Positions 55,177 to 64,000 of a DNA stretch of 64,000 bases are shown here, one piece after another. Below the pieces are notes generated by a model that worked only from the letters and a program-made list of their open reading frames with translations, was not told the origin of the DNA and did not search any database. The DNA lies in the NCBI RefSeq assembly GCF_004786015.1, contig NZ_CP032096.1:682001-746000 (forward strand), read 5' to 3'. The stretch comes from Hydrogenovibrio crunogenus. GTDB taxonomy: Bacteria > Pseudomonadota > Gammaproteobacteria > Thiomicrospirales > Thiomicrospiraceae. How positions within the stretch are numbered: position 1 is the first letter of the stretch; each line of letters starts with the position of its first letter. Position numbers and translations under genes: made by a program.

Positions 55177-55902
55177 TTAAGCAGAAAATGTGCCAGTTAA
55201 AAACTTTTCAAGAGAAATAAAATGCTCGAACTGCAGTGTTTGTCCCGTCTTGGGATGGGTTATTTTTAAGTTGGCTGCATGAAGTAATAGGCGTGTCGAA
55301 AGCGCCAAGCTTTGGCAATCGGCATATAGATTGTCCCCTAAAATGGGATGGCCAAGCATTTTCATATGGAGTCTTAATTGATGGGAGCGGCCAGTAATGG
55401 GGGTTAAATGAACTTCAAAAGCTTTGTCATACTGTGCTGTTAGTTTCCAGTGCGTCGTGGCTTCTTTCCCTTGTTTAAAGTCGATGATTTGTAAAGGTCT
55501 GTTCTCCCAATCGCAGCGCATGGGTAGGTTAAGGTATCCTTGATCTGTAGGCGGTTTTCCGAAACAGATAGCTTGATAAGTTTTTGATGTTAAGCGGTCT
55601 TGAAATTGAATGCTTAAATGCCGATGACTGGCTTTATTTTTTGCTAAAACCATAATGCCGGATGTATCCATATCTAAGCGGTGGACAATAAGGGCGGTTG
55701 GAGCATGTTTCTGGACTTGAGCCAGCAAATTGATTTCCGGATCCAAATTTTTTCCTGGCACGGAAAGAAGTCCGGCCGGTTTGTTAACCACGATAATGTC
55801 ATCGTCTTCATAAAGCACCCAGTCAAGCTGAAAAGGGATGGACATTAATTTAGGTTTCGGTTTCAGCATAGTAGGATTCGTTTTTGGATCGCTGGCGTGC
55901 AT
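55177..55902 (-). CDS. RluA-family pseudouridine synthase
   Basis: 241 residues, a short RluA-type protein without an S4 domain: DDIIVVNKPAGLLSVPGKN, the catalytic HRLDMDTSGIMVLAKN, and GRSHQLRLHMKMLGHPILGDNLYA. It modifies uridine in rRNA and/or tRNA; the length and the LSVPGKN motif favour RluA. The start is uncertain, since no ribosome site lies before the ATG at 55902 and a second ATG lies 33 bases inside. Another family member, rluC, is at 59435. Confidence 0.85.
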   Translation of the reverse strand: MHASDPKTNPTMLKPKPKLMSIPFQLDWVLYEDDDIIVVNKPAGLLSVPGKNLDPEINLLAQVQKHAPTALIVHRLDMDTSGIMVLAKNKASHRHLSIQFQDRLTSKTYQAICFGKPPTDQGYLNLPMRCDWENRPLQIIDFKQGKEATTHWKLTAQYDKAFEVHLTPITGRSHQLRLHMKMLGHPILGDNLYADCQSLALSTRLLLHAANLKITHPKTGQTLQFEHFISLEKFLTGTFSA

Positions 55903-55941
55903 ACGTTAAAATAAAGGCTTATTGTAAAAGAGAAGAGCACT

Positions 55942-56424
55942 ATGAGTCATAAAGTTTCAGTTATTTTTGTTTGTCTTGGCAATATTTGCCGTTCTCCAAC
56001 GGCTCACGCTGTGTTTCGAGATATTGTCAAAAGTGAGGGGCTGTTAGAAGAAATTTTGATTGATTCGGCAGGGACAGCCAGTTGGCATAAAGGCAAACCA
56101 GCAGACAGTCGGTCGATTCAAGTCGCTCAGAATAGAGGGATTGAGATGATGGATTTAAGATCTCGACCAGTGGATTTAGGGGATCTAATTGAATTTGATT
56201 ACATCTTAGCAATGGATGATGCGAATTATTCGGATTTGATGGAGATGGCTTTACCGGAACATCATGACAAAATAAAAATGTTTTTAGACTTTGCTCCGGA
56301 ATATCCTGAAACAGAAGTGCCTGATCCTTATTACGGTGGTCCGCAAGGATTTGATCATGTTTTTAATCTTGTGACAGCTGCATCCAGTGGATTATTGGAG
56401 GAGATAAAACAAAGACATTTATAG
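55942..56424 (+). CDS. Low-molecular-weight protein tyrosine phosphatase
   Basis: 160 residues with the catalytic loop VCLGNICRS (C11, R17, S18) at the N terminus and the general-acid motif DPYYGGPQGFDHVFNLV. Such enzymes dephosphorylate protein tyrosines, often of exopolysaccharide kinases, but no such kinase gene is near. Divergent from the RluA-type gene, convergent with rne. Confidence 0.92.
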   Translation: MSHKVSVIFVCLGNICRSPTAHAVFRDIVKSEGLLEEILIDSAGTASWHKGKPADSRSIQVAQNRGIEMMDLRSRPVDLGDLIEFDYILAMDDANYSDLMEMALPEHHDKIKMFLDFAPEYPETEVPDPYYGGPQGFDHVFNLVTAASSGLLEEIKQRHL

Positions 56425-56443
56425 TTTTGCATCTCACAGAAAC

Positions 56444-56491
56444 AAAAAGCCCCTAAAATAACCAGGCCTGGTCATTTTAGGGGCTTTTTTT
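56444..56491. terminator. Long bidirectional terminator with the palindromic repeat at its tip
   Basis: AAAAAGCCCCTAAAAT (56444-56459) pairs with ATTTTAGGGGCTTTTT (56474-56489). The apical part between them is ACCAGGCCTGGTC, an exact copy of the dispersed repeat, itself self-complementary. It would end both the phosphatase gene (plus) and rne (minus). Confidence 0.88.
56462..56478 (+). repeat. Exact repeat with TCATTTT tail at a terminator tip
   Basis: CCAGGCCTGGTCATTTT forms the top of the terminator at 56444-56491. Confidence 0.85.
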
Positions 56492-56509
56492 ATGGATTGA
56501 CGTAACGGG

Positions 56510-58762
56510 TTAAGCTTTGTTTTCTGCTGATTCCGTTGTGTTGTCATTGCCGGAAGATTGTCCTTCTTTATTTTGAGTGTCCGTTGCTTTTGGTTGCTCA
56601 GGTAAAGAGTGGATCGACATGTTTTCGGCACCTTCCGGTTTACGACGACGGCTGTTGTAGCTGCGAGTATTATAACGGCTTCGACGTCTTGGGCGATCAT
56701 TGCCTTGTTCTTTCTTCGCCGGCTTGTTAGCCGTATCAGCGGTTGTCGACTCATCGTTAGTTGATGCTTTTGACTGTCGAGTCGTGTCTTCAGTTTTATT
56801 TGAAGATGCTTTAGTGCTCTTAGTCTCTTTTGCGTCAGGCTTGTTGTCGCTTTGCGTATTGCGAGGACGTCGGCGACGAGGATTTTCACGCGACTCAGAA
56901 GGCTTGTCACTCGCCTTGTTCTCACTGCGTTTATTTTCCTTCCGAGACTCGTTTTTATCCGCGTTGTCATCATTTTCTGATGAAGAACGACGTCTGTTAT
57001 TACGGTTACGATTGTTGCGGTTTCGGTTGTTATTATTGCGATTGTTGCGACCTTTGTTCCCTGTTTTTTGCGGCTCTTCTTCTTTTTCAGGTTCTTCAGT
57101 CGCAAATAAGGTTTTCCAAAGACGAACGAACAAACCAGGCTTCGCTTCTGTTTTAGGTGCTGGCGGCGGTGAGCTTGGCTGCATGTTTTTAATGGCAGGC
57201 TCTTCCTTAGCAATCGTAGGTAAGTCTTGTTTTTGTTGAGTTTCCTTATCAATAAACTCTTTAATTTTATAGCTGGAGTCTGTTGATAGTTCATCACCAC
57301 TGCGTGTTCTTTCCATCAAGTAGTCTGGTGTATCAAGATGTTCATTTGGTACGATCAGCACATGTAGATTATGACGATCTTCAATGTTGATAATCTGGTG
57401 GCGTTTTTCATTCAATAAGAAGGTTGCAACATCTACCGGTAATTGTACTGTTACGCGACGCGTATTTTCTTTCATGGCTTCTTCTTCAAGCAAGCGAAGA
57501 ATAGAAAGCGCAAGTGATTGAACACCACGGATGACACCAACGCCGTTACAGCGAGGGCAAACCATTTGTGTGGACTCTTCGATAGAAGGGCGTAAGCGTT
57601 GGCGCGACATCTCTAATAAACCAAAGCGCGAGATTTTTCCAATTTGAACACGTGCACGATCCGATTTGACAGCCTCGCGCATTTTGTTTTCCACATCACG
57701 TTGATGTCGGTTGGAGTGCATGTCGATAAAGTCGATCACGACCAGACCGCCAATGTCTCTTAATCGAAGTTGACGGGCAATTTCGCACGCGGCTTCTAAG
57801 TTGGTGTGATAAGCCGTTTCTTCAATGTCGCCCCCTTTGGTTGAGCGGCTTGAATTGATGTCAATTGAAGTTAATGCTTCTGTGATATCAATGACGATTG
57901 CACCGCCTGATGGCAATGTGACTTCACGGGTATAAGCGGTTTCGATTTGAGATTCGACTTGGAAACGAGTAAACAAAGGAATGGTGTCTTGGTATGGCTT
58001 CACTTTGTATACCTGATGTGGCATAACATGTTGCACAAAGTCACGCGCTTTATGGAAAGTTTCCATATCATCAATGATGATTTCACCAATATCTTGGCGC
58101 AGGTAATCACGGATTGCCAAGATGACAATATCAGATTCCTGGTGAATCAAGAAAGGCGCGGATTTTTCTTTCGAGGCTTTCTGGATGGCTTCCCAAAGTT
58201 GGACTAGGTAGTTTACTCCCCATTGAAGCTCTTCGGTAGATTTACCAACACCAGCAGTACGGATAATCAATCCCATGCCTTCCGGCATGTTTAAATCCTG
58301 AAGGGCGTCTCGGGTTTCTGAGCGGTCTTCACCTTCAATGCGACGAGAGATGCCACCTGCTTTAGGGTTGTTAGGCATCATGACCACGTAAGGACCGGCT
58401 AGCGTGATTTGGGTGGTTAAAGCCGCCCCTTTGTTACCACGTTCTTCTTTTTGGACCTGAACGATGACTTCTTGGCCTTCTTTTAAAATATCTTTAATGG
58501 AAAGGCGGCCATTCCCCTTGTTGTCAGGATAGTATTCTTCAGCGATTTCTTTGAAAGGCAAAAAGCCATGTCTTTCGGCACCATAGTCGACAAATGCCGC
58601 TTCTAAACTCGGTTCAATACGAGTGATGGTTCCTTTGTATATGTTGGCTTTTTTCTTTTGGTGGTGCGGTGTTTCTACATCAAGGTCATAAAGTTTTTGA
58701 CCGTCAACTAAGGCAATACGCACCTCTTCGGATTGCGTAGCATTAATCAGCATTCTTTTCAT
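56510..58762 (-). CDS. rne: Ribonuclease E
   Basis: Endoribonuclease that organises the RNA degradosome and processes rRNA, tRNA and mRNA. 750 residues, shorter than E. coli (about 1060). The N-terminal catalytic half is complete: [21 protein letters not shown], the S1 domain ([22 protein letters not shown]), DNase I-like domain ([17 protein letters not shown]) and the zinc link [12 protein letters not shown]. The C-terminal part is a low-complexity Arg/Asn/Lys/Glu scaffold ([20 protein letters not shown]), as expected for an RNA-binding region. Divergent from rluC, as in E. coli. Confidence 0.95.
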   Translation of the reverse strand: MKRMLINATQSEEVRIALVDGQKLYDLDVETPHHQKKKANIYKGTITRIEPSLEAAFVDYGAERHGFLPFKEIAEEYYPDNKGNGRLSIKDILKEGQEVIVQVQKEERGNKGAALTTQITLAGPYVVMMPNNPKAGGISRRIEGEDRSETRDALQDLNMPEGMGLIIRTAGVGKSTEELQWGVNYLVQLWEAIQKASKEKSAPFLIHQESDIVILAIRDYLRQDIGEIIIDDMETFHKARDFVQHVMPHQVYKVKPYQDTIPLFTRFQVESQIETAYTREVTLPSGGAIVIDITEALTSIDINSSRSTKGGDIEETAYHTNLEAACEIARQLRLRDIGGLVVIDFIDMHSNRHQRDVENKMREAVKSDRARVQIGKISRFGLLEMSRQRLRPSIEESTQMVCPRCNGVGVIRGVQSLALSILRLLEEEAMKENTRRVTVQLPVDVATFLLNEKRHQIINIEDRHNLHVLIVPNEHLDTPDYLMERTRSGDELSTDSSYKIKEFIDKETQQKQDLPTIAKEEPAIKNMQPSSPPPAPKTEAKPGLFVRLWKTLFATEEPEKEEEPQKTGNKGRNNRNNNNRNRNNRNRNNRRRSSSENDDNADKNESRKENKRSENKASDKPSESRENPRRRRPRNTQSDNKPDAKETKSTKASSNKTEDTTRQSKASTNDESTTADTANKPAKKEQGNDRPRRRSRYNTRSYNSRRRKPEGAENMSIHSLPEQPKATDTQNKEGQSSGNDNTTESAENKA

Positions 58763-59434
58763 GCGATTCTCTTTATTTTAGTATATAAGGGAAGTTCGCT
58801 GTGCAGGGTAAGGAGGGGATAAGACGAGATATTGAGTGATTAAGGCATCTTTATACGGTCGGTTTATTCTTGTTGCGCAAGTATAAACGCCTTGATTATA
58901 AATTAGCGTTTATGTGTAAAACATTGCGTTTTATTTTGAGACCGTCATTTTTTTCGAGCTTCTATTTTAGTGCTATAAAAGCTCTTAGCCAATCAGAAGG
59001 GCATATTGCAGTTCTAATTAATTTTAGTTATTCACTCGTGATTTGGTTACTATTGCATCTCGTATGGTTAGGCAATCGTCTTATGAACATCGCTTTTTGG
59101 CGGTTGCGATCGCTAACTTCTATTCTCTTCTGTCTTCTGCTAACAGCGTGACTTCAGGGTTAAAATCTGTATTAAATACCTGTTTTGAAGGCAACTAGCC
59201 TTTTGATTTAAATAAAAAACAGCTATTTATCATATTCTTCTTTGTCATTGCGCTGTAAATATATCATTCCTTTATACACCATGCAATTTAATTATCATTT
59301 AATCCTTCTTTAGGGAAGAGCGATGAATCAAATATGGGGAAGAATCGGATACAATAGGCTGTTATTTTTGAAATTCCTCTGACATTTTTCGTAAAAAAGC
59401 GATGTGTCGAGCATATACAGGTGTGAAGAGTTGT
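58763..59434. other. Long divergent rne/rluC intergenic region
   Basis: About 670 bp without a convincing gene. By analogy with E. coli it should hold a long rne 5' leader through which RNase E regulates its own mRNA, plus rluC promoter elements (a TACAAT lies at 59350-59355). An open frame at 58870-59151 starts with TTG, has no ribosome site and is not credible. No regulatory structure could be drawn confidently by eye. Confidence 0.5.
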
Positions 59435-60373
59435 ATGGGTGTTAGGTTTATAGAAGTGACTGCTGAGGATGCAGGCCAAAGAATAGATAACTTTTTGATG
59501 CGTCACTATCGTAATGTGCCTAAGACTTTAATCTATCGAATTATTCGTAAGGGCGAAGTGCGTGTCAATAAGGGGCGGGTGAAACAAAACACGCGTTTGA
59601 ATGAGGGTGATACCGTCCGTGTTCCTCCCATTCGAGTGCCAGAAAAGGCGGAAGTAGTGGTTCCGACGAATCAGATGCAACGCATTGAAGACAGTATCTT
59701 GTATGAAGACAAAGATCTATTGGTGATTAATAAGCCGTCCGGAATCGCAGTTCACGGTGGAAGTGGTATTCAATGGGGGTTGATTGAGATTGTGCGGGCT
59801 CTGCGACCATTAGCGAAGCGACTTGAGTTGGTTCATCGAATAGATCGTGATACGTCCGGATGTATTTTGCTGGCTAAGAAAGCGTCAGTGTTGAAAGCGC
59901 TGCATGAACAGATCCGCGAAAATAAAATGACCAAAGAATATCTGGCCTTGGTAGCACATCACTGGCCGAAAGGTTTGGAAAAAATTGATTTACCTCTATT
60001 AAAGAACACGCTTAAATCCGGCGAGCGGGTTGTGAAGGTTTCGGATGAAGGGAAGCCTTCCGTGAGTTATTTCCGAGTGGTTGAGTGCTATCAGGACTCT
60101 GATCTGGTGACGGTGCGCTTAAAAACAGGTCGGACACATCAGATTCGAGTGCATGCATTATCTCAAGGTTGTCCTTTGGTAGGGGATGATAGGTATGGTG
60201 AAAAAGAAACCAATAAACTGTTTCGGGCAAAAGGAATGAAGCGTTTAGCGTTGCATGCTCAGTATTTAGGGTTTGAGCATCCCGTAACAAAAGAGTGGTT
60301 AAAGATAGAAGCTCCTTTGCATGATGATTTTAAACAGACAATAGCAAATTTAAAGAGAGAAAAAAATGAATAA
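59435..60373 (+). CDS. rluC: 23S rRNA pseudouridine synthase RluC
   Basis: Makes pseudouridines 955, 2504 and 2580 of 23S rRNA (E. coli numbering). About 312 residues from the ATG at 59435 (MGVRFIEVTAEDAGQRIDNF), preferred over the upstream ATG because GAAGAG precedes it and it fits the family start. Contains an S4 domain (YRIIRKGEVRVNKGRVK), VINKPSGIAVHGGSG, the catalytic HRIDRDTSGCILLAKK, and GRTHQIRVHALSQGCPLVGDDRYG. Divergent from rne; its end overlaps the HAD gene by 8 bases. Confidence 0.95.
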   Translation: MGVRFIEVTAEDAGQRIDNFLMRHYRNVPKTLIYRIIRKGEVRVNKGRVKQNTRLNEGDTVRVPPIRVPEKAEVVVPTNQMQRIEDSILYEDKDLLVINKPSGIAVHGGSGIQWGLIEIVRALRPLAKRLELVHRIDRDTSGCILLAKKASVLKALHEQIRENKMTKEYLALVAHHWPKGLEKIDLPLLKNTLKSGERVVKVSDEGKPSVSYFRVVECYQDSDLVTVRLKTGRTHQIRVHALSQGCPLVGDDRYGEKETNKLFRAKGMKRLALHAQYLGFEHPVTKEWLKIEAPLHDDFKQTIANLKREKNE

Positions 60374-61049
60374 GCAGTATCAGTGTGTCATTTTTGATTG
60401 GGACGGGACGCTTATGGATTCAGAGGCGCGTATCGTTTCTTCGATACAGATTGCTGCCAAAAGAGCAAACTATCCTGTGCTGCCTTATGATGTTTCAAAA
60501 CAGATTATTGGGTTAAGCTTGGAGAAAGCAATTTTGACCCTTTATCCTGAAGCGGATGCAGCAGGTATAAAATCCATTTCAGAAGGGTATACCCAGTGTT
60601 TTCTTGAAGAGTCGGAAGTGCCGATGTTACCGTTTGAGGGCGCAGAAAGGTTGTTAAAATCTTTAAAGTCTCAAGGCACCAAATTGGCGATTGCCACGGG
60701 AAAAAGTCGACGTGGGTTGGATCAGGTGTTGGACGAGGTCGGGTTTGTTGATTATTTTGATTTGACGCGAACACCTGTGGAGTCTGAATCGAAACCGAGT
60801 CCCTTGATGTTGCAGCAAATTTTAGAGGCATTTTCGTTGGAGCCCGAGCAAGCCGTTATGATTGGTGACACTGAGTTTGATATGCAGATGGCGGCCTCGA
60901 TAAATATGGATCGGGTGGCTTTAAGTCATGGTGTGCATGAGTTAGAGCGCTTACAGTCTTTTGATCCGGTGGCTTGCTTTGATGATTTGCATGCGATGCA
61001 TGCTTGGTTGGCCAATAATATTATGCCGCACGAAGTTAAAAAGATTTAA
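60366..61049 (+). CDS. HAD-superfamily phosphatase (Gph-like)
   Basis: 227 residues: HAD motif I FDWDGTLMDSE (D11, D13), motif II region LAIATGKSRRGL, and motif III/IV KPSPLMLQQIL ... MIGDTEFDMQMA. Similar to phosphoglycolate phosphatase-type HAD proteins; the true substrate cannot be told. For a CO2-fixing organism, phosphoglycolate is an attractive but unproven substrate. Translationally coupled to rluC. Confidence 0.87.
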   Translation: MNKQYQCVIFDWDGTLMDSEARIVSSIQIAAKRANYPVLPYDVSKQIIGLSLEKAILTLYPEADAAGIKSISEGYTQCFLEESEVPMLPFEGAERLLKSLKSQGTKLAIATGKSRRGLDQVLDEVGFVDYFDLTRTPVESESKPSPLMLQQILEAFSLEPEQAVMIGDTEFDMQMAASINMDRVALSHGVHELERLQSFDPVACFDDLHAMHAWLANNIMPHEVKKI

Positions 61050-61083
61050 TAAAGTTAGAGACGTAAAGCTCTCTCGGAACTTT

Positions 61084-61686
61084 TTATAGAAACGGCAATT
61101 GAATGTCACATTGTTTTAAGAAACTGGTGAGATCAATTAAAGGTAGGCCGATCAGTGCATTAGGGTCCTTGCCTTCGATTTTACTGAATAATGTAATGCC
61201 AAGACCTTCGGATTTAAAACTTCCGGCACACTGGTATGGTTCTTCAAGTATTAAGTAGTTGTGAATGTCTGTTTCTGAGAGTGTTCTAAATGAAACTTTA
61301 GTAATATCGAGTGTTTGGTAAGTTTTCTGTGTTCTGCCATCAAAAACCACCAGGCCTGTGTTAAAGTGCACTGTTTCCCCGCTAAATTGTTTTAGCTGTT
61401 GGAGTGCATTTTGATAGGTATGTGGTTTGCCGACGGCTTTGTCTCGGTAAGTTGCGCTTTGATCTGATGCGATAACGATGGCATTAGGGTGTTTTTCAGC
61501 AATGACTTGGGCTTTGGCGAGTGATAAGCGGTTCACCATGTTGACCACGGATTCCTGAGGGAGTGGTGTTTCATCAATCGCGGGGTTTTCAGTCATAAAC
61601 GGGAGTCCGAGCTTTTGTAAAAGTGCTTTTCTGAAAGGGGAAGAGGACGCCAGAATAATTTTTGGCAATTTCGCCGTTGAGTTCAT
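61084..61686 (-). CDS. yceF: Maf-family nucleotide pyrophosphatase (YceF-like)
   Basis: 200 residues: ILASSSPFRKALLQKLGLPF (Maf signature), SDQSATYRDKAVGKP catalytic region and EGLGITLFSKIEGKDPNALIGLPLIDLTSFL. The position between rluC and yceD matches E. coli yceF, a 7-methyl-GTP pyrophosphatase; here it is on the opposite strand. A 9/10 repeat copy at 61350 is read as TGLVV. Confidence 0.92.
   Translation of the reverse strand: MNSTAKLPKIILASSSPFRKALLQKLGLPFMTENPAIDETPLPQESVVNMVNRLSLAKAQVIAEKHPNAIVIASDQSATYRDKAVGKPHTYQNALQQLKQFSGETVHFNTGLVVFDGRTQKTYQTLDITKVSFRTLSETDIHNYLILEEPYQCAGSFKSEGLGITLFSKIEGKDPNALIGLPLIDLTSFLKQCDIQLPFL
61350..61359. repeat. 9/10 copy of the repeat inside yceF
   Basis: CCAGGCCTGT preceded by CAAAAACCA, which mirrors the TGGTTTTT flank of the copy at 13538. 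Read on minus as TGLVV. Confidence 0.5.
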
Positions 61687-61777
61687 GCTAGGCCTTTGTT
61701 TTTTTTAAAGTTTGATGAAAAATGAGGCTGGATAATAATATCATTTATTTTTGACTTTAAATTGTAATAAGAGTATT

Positions 61778-62320
61778 ATGCGCGCCATGTTTGATAAGCT
61801 TCCAGATTTGATTGATCCTGTTTACTCTGCGCAACATAATAAACAATTTGTTGCTAGAGTCAATCAAGCGCGTTTTCCGCGTCTCAAAGAGCAGTTGGTT
61901 TCAGCTGAAAATGATGTGGAAGTGAATGTGCAGTTTTACTATCACAAGCAGTTTAAGATGCATGCGTTTGATTTGCAGCTGAAAACGGTTTTTGTATTGG
62001 AATGCCAGCGTTCATTAAAGCCTTTTGATTATCCTGTGACGTCATCGGTCACAGGGGTGTTTGTTGAGTCAGCGGCTTTGGCAGAAGATTTACCTTCTGA
62101 AGTTGAAGTGTATGAGCTTTTAGAAGAAAAGATTTCGTTGATTGAATTGATTGAAGATGAATTGCTTCTAAATATTCCTTTAGCAGCCATTAATGATCAG
62201 TCTGAAATGGCATATGACAATCAACTGGAAGATGAAGAGGCTTCTTTAGAAGTCGATGAATTAGAAAAGAAAGAAAATCCTTTTGCAGTATTGCAGGGAT
62301 TAAAAAATAACCCGAATTAA
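61778..62320 (+). CDS. yceD: YceD (DUF177), 23S rRNA accumulation protein
   Basis: About 180 residues from the ATG at 61778 (AAGAG upstream); TTG at 61751 and ATG at 61787 are alternatives. Contains the DUF177 patterns [17 protein letters not shown] and acidic C-terminal half ending near [10 protein letters not shown]. Usual partner of rpmF; affects 23S rRNA levels in E. coli. The order yceD-rpmF-plsX-fabH is conserved. Confidence 0.9.
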   Translation: MRAMFDKLPDLIDPVYSAQHNKQFVARVNQARFPRLKEQLVSAENDVEVNVQFYYHKQFKMHAFDLQLKTVFVLECQRSLKPFDYPVTSSVTGVFVESAALAEDLPSEVEVYELLEEKISLIELIEDELLLNIPLAAINDQSEMAYDNQLEDEEASLEVDELEKKENPFAVLQGLKNNPN

Positions 62321-62337
62321 ATTCAGGAGAATATAAA

Positions 62338-62511
62338 ATGGCTGTTCAAAAAAGTCGAAAAACCCCTTCAAGACGTGGTATGCGTCGTTCTCATGATGCA
62401 TTGTCTGCAACGGCAATCACTGTTGATGAAACAACTGGTGAACTTCACCGTCGTCACCATGTAACTGCTGATGGTTACTATAAAGGTAAAAAAGTCATTC
62501 AAGACAAATAA
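62338..62511 (+). CDS. rpmF: 50S ribosomal protein L32
   Basis: 57 residues: [20 protein letters not shown] start, then [21 protein letters not shown] and GYYKGKKVI. This is the cysteine-free form of L32 as in E. coli, lacking the CxxC zinc pairs. TCAGGAGAATATAAA precedes the ATG. It sits 17 bp after yceD, before plsX. Confidence 0.97.
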   Translation: MAVQKSRKTPSRRGMRRSHDALSATAITVDETTGELHRRHHVTADGYYKGKKVIQDK

Positions 62512-62604
62512 TCTTTTTATGAGGATTTAGTTGGCGGCGCTGACTAGATCCTTCATTTCTTTTGTGTTTCTTCACGTCTACTATTTACTTTTTAGGATCT
62601 GACC

Positions 62605-63645
62605 TTGAGTATTAAAATTGCTATCGATGCGATGGGTGGCGACCATGGTATTAAGGTAACAGTACCTGCTTCATTGGAAGCGCTGTCCAAATTTTCTGAT
62701 ATTTCTATTGTGCTGGTAGGGAATCAATCCCTGATTGAAGCCGAACTTGCTAATCATAAGTATGACAAAAACCGTTTGTCTGTTGAGCATGCTGAGCAAG
62801 TTGTAGAAATGGACGATTTACCCTCAAAGGCTCTTCGAAATAAACGCAAATCTTCAATGAGAATCGCTTTGAATCTTGTAAAAGACGATGTTGCTCAAGC
62901 CTGTGTCAGTGCCGGCAATACTGGTGCTTTGATGGCCGTGTCTAAGTTTGTTCTGAAGACGTTACCGGGCATTGATCGACCAGCGATTTGTACTCAAATG
63001 CCCACCATGAAAGGACATGTTCATGTATTGGATTTGGGGGCCAATGTAGGCGCAGATGGCCAAAGTTTGGCGCAATTTGCTGTGATGGGGTCTGTTCTGG
63101 CGCAAGCGGTTGATAGCAATTCTCGCCCTAGAGTTGGGTTGCTTAATATCGGTGAAGAAGAAATTAAAGGTCATCAGCGCATTAAAGATGCCAATGAGAT
63201 TCTTAAGTCTTCCGATGCGATTAACTATGTCGGCTATGTAGAAGGTGATGAAATCTTTAAGGGTGATGTTGATGTGGTCTCTTGTGATGGGTTTGATGGA
63301 AACGTGGCGTTAAAAGCCAGTGAAGGGGTGGCTAAAATGATTGCTTTTTATCTGCGTGCTGCCTTTAATAAAAACCTTTTGACCAAGCTAGCAGGCCTGG
63401 TGGTTTATCCTGTTTTGAAAGCTTTTAAGGCAAAAGTGGATCCAAGACGTTATAATGGTGCTTCATTTTTAGGGCTACGTAAAATTGTCATCAAAAGCCA
63501 TGGTGGAGCAGATGTTTTTTCCTTCTATCATGCCATTGCGGAAGCGCGCTTAGAAGTGAATAAGAATGTTCCAGAGTTGATTGCAACAGAGGTAAAAACC
63601 ATTCTTGAAACACATCGAGCGGATGATGTTCAAACCAGTGAATAA
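62605..63645 (+). CDS. plsX: Acyl-ACP:phosphate acyltransferase PlsX
   Basis: Makes acyl-phosphate for membrane phospholipid synthesis. 346 residues, the usual length: IAIDAMGGDHG start, GNTGALMAVSKFVLKTLPGIDRPA, LLNIGEEEIKG, VVSCDGFDGNVALKASEG. The start is a TTG with AGGATC upstream. A 9/10 repeat copy at 63391 is read as AGLVV. fabH follows after 47 bp. Confidence 0.96.
   Translation: MSIKIAIDAMGGDHGIKVTVPASLEALSKFSDISIVLVGNQSLIEAELANHKYDKNRLSVEHAEQVVEMDDLPSKALRNKRKSSMRIALNLVKDDVAQACVSAGNTGALMAVSKFVLKTLPGIDRPAICTQMPTMKGHVHVLDLGANVGADGQSLAQFAVMGSVLAQAVDSNSRPRVGLLNIGEEEIKGHQRIKDANEILKSSDAINYVGYVEGDEIFKGDVDVVSCDGFDGNVALKASEGVAKMIAFYLRAAFNKNLLTKLAGLVVYPVLKAFKAKVDPRRYNGASFLGLRKIVIKSHGGADVFSFYHAIAEARLEVNKNVPELIATEVKTILETHRADDVQTSE
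63391..63406 (+). repeat. 9/10 copy of the repeat inside plsX
   Basis: GCAGGCCTGG followed by TGGTTT, the same flank type as 13538. Read as AGLVV. Confidence 0.5.
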
Positions 63646-63692
63646 GTAAAAAGAAAGTTAAAATAACTTAAGGCGCAGCTAAAGCAGGTCTC

Positions 63693-64000
63693 ATGAATCA
63701 AAGAATCTATAGTCGAATTGTTGGAACCGGTGGTTATCTTCCAGAGAAGGTAATGACTAATATTGATTTGGAAAAAATAGTCGATACCAGTGATGAGTGG
63801 ATTCGAGAGAGAACAGGAATCGAAGAGCGTCGAATTGCAGCAGAACAGGAAACAACGTGTGATCTTGCTGAAAAAGCATCTTTACAAGCCTTAGAAATGG
63901 CGGGGCTAGAAGGCAAAGATGTCGAATTGATTCTGGTCGCGACTACCACGCCAGATAAAATCTTTCCCAGTACAGCTACCTTGTTACAACACCGTTTAGG
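63693..64000 (+). CDS. fabH: 3-oxoacyl-ACP synthase III, 5' part (cut by window end)
   Basis: Initiates fatty acid synthesis by condensing acetyl-CoA with malonyl-ACP. About 102 residues are present: [36 protein letters not shown] and [17 protein letters not shown], all strong FabH signatures. The catalytic Cys lies just beyond the window. Confidence 0.95.
   Translation, partial: MNQRIYSRIVGTGGYLPEKVMTNIDLEKIVDTSDEWIRERTGIEERRIAAEQETTCDLAEKASLQALEMAGLEGKDVELILVATTTPDKIFPSTATLLQHRL

Noticed and set aside
56434-57300. Long alternative frames over the 3' half of rne on both strands
   Set aside because: They result from the low-complexity Arg/Asn/Lys scaffold region of RNase E; no ribosome sites or family motifs.
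58870-59151. 93-codon frame in the rne/rluC intergenic region
   Set aside because: TTG start, no ribosome site, unusual composition and location in the probable rne leader; most likely not translated.

Overview
The window is a gene-dense stretch of a gammaproteobacterial chromosome, moderately AT-rich, with no tRNA, rRNA, IS element, prophage or CRISPR array that I can see. A soxXYZA thiosulfate-oxidation operon, a TusA-like sulfur carrier, several small cytochromes c and gammaproteobacterial gene orders (rlmN-rodZ-hisS-yfgM-bamB-der; holD-rimI; xerD-dsbC; rpsP-rimM-trmD-rplS; rne/rluC ... yceD-rpmF-plsX-fabH) point to a sulfur-oxidising chemolithoautotroph of the Hydrogenovibrio/Thiomicrospira group. 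The genus is inferred from gene content, not from a database match.

Layout. 1-1.6 kb: 3' part of ilvD and a TerB-like gene. 1.8-4.1 kb (minus): soxX, soxY, soxZ, soxA. 4.2-10 kb: BepA-like metalloprotease, TusA-like protein, galU, pgi and an atypical UDP-glucose dehydrogenase paralogue. 10-17 kb: pssA, leuA, holD-like, rimI, suhB, trmJ, cysE, iscR, iscA. 17-24 kb: ndk, rlmN, a shortened rodZ, hisS, yfgM, bamB, der. 23.9-32.3 kb (mostly minus): a D-2-hydroxyglutarate-dehydrogenase-type flavoprotein next to serA, two small cytochromes c, rsgA, phhB and a Ste24-like protease. 32.5-36.6 kb: orn, then ilvI-ilvH-ilvC behind attenuator-like hairpins. 36.9-47.2 kb: a tightly coupled MSHA-type pilus/secretion operon (mshM, L, N, E, G and three inner-membrane or periplasmic genes) with no pilin gene and with a frameshift in the mshN-like gene. 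47.2-52.7 kb: rmuC, the rpsP operon, xerD, dsbC. 52.7-55.1 kb: two unrecognised acidic/coiled-coil genes. 55.2-64 kb: RluA-type synthase, low-Mr phosphatase, rne, rluC, HAD phosphatase, maf, yceD, rpmF, plsX and the start of fabH.

Metabolically the window joins periplasmic thiosulfate oxidation (Sox plus electron-carrier cytochromes) to branched-chain amino acid synthesis (ilvD, ilvIHC, leuA), serine and cysteine synthesis (serA, cysE), sugar-nucleotide supply (galU, pgi) and envelope biogenesis (bamB, bepA, pssA, plsX, fabH).

The most unusual signal is a dispersed 10-bp palindrome, CCAGGCCTGG, often followed by TCATTTTT. There are eight exact and about six near-exact copies, in terminators, in intergenic DNA and inside genes. 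The genic copies use all three reading frames, so the selection or spread is at the DNA level. Other points of interest are the UDP-glucose-dehydrogenase paralogue lacking the catalytic Cys and several NAD-site residues, the diverged HolD, the frameshifted mshN, the pilin-less msh operon, and the acidic/coiled-coil gene pair.
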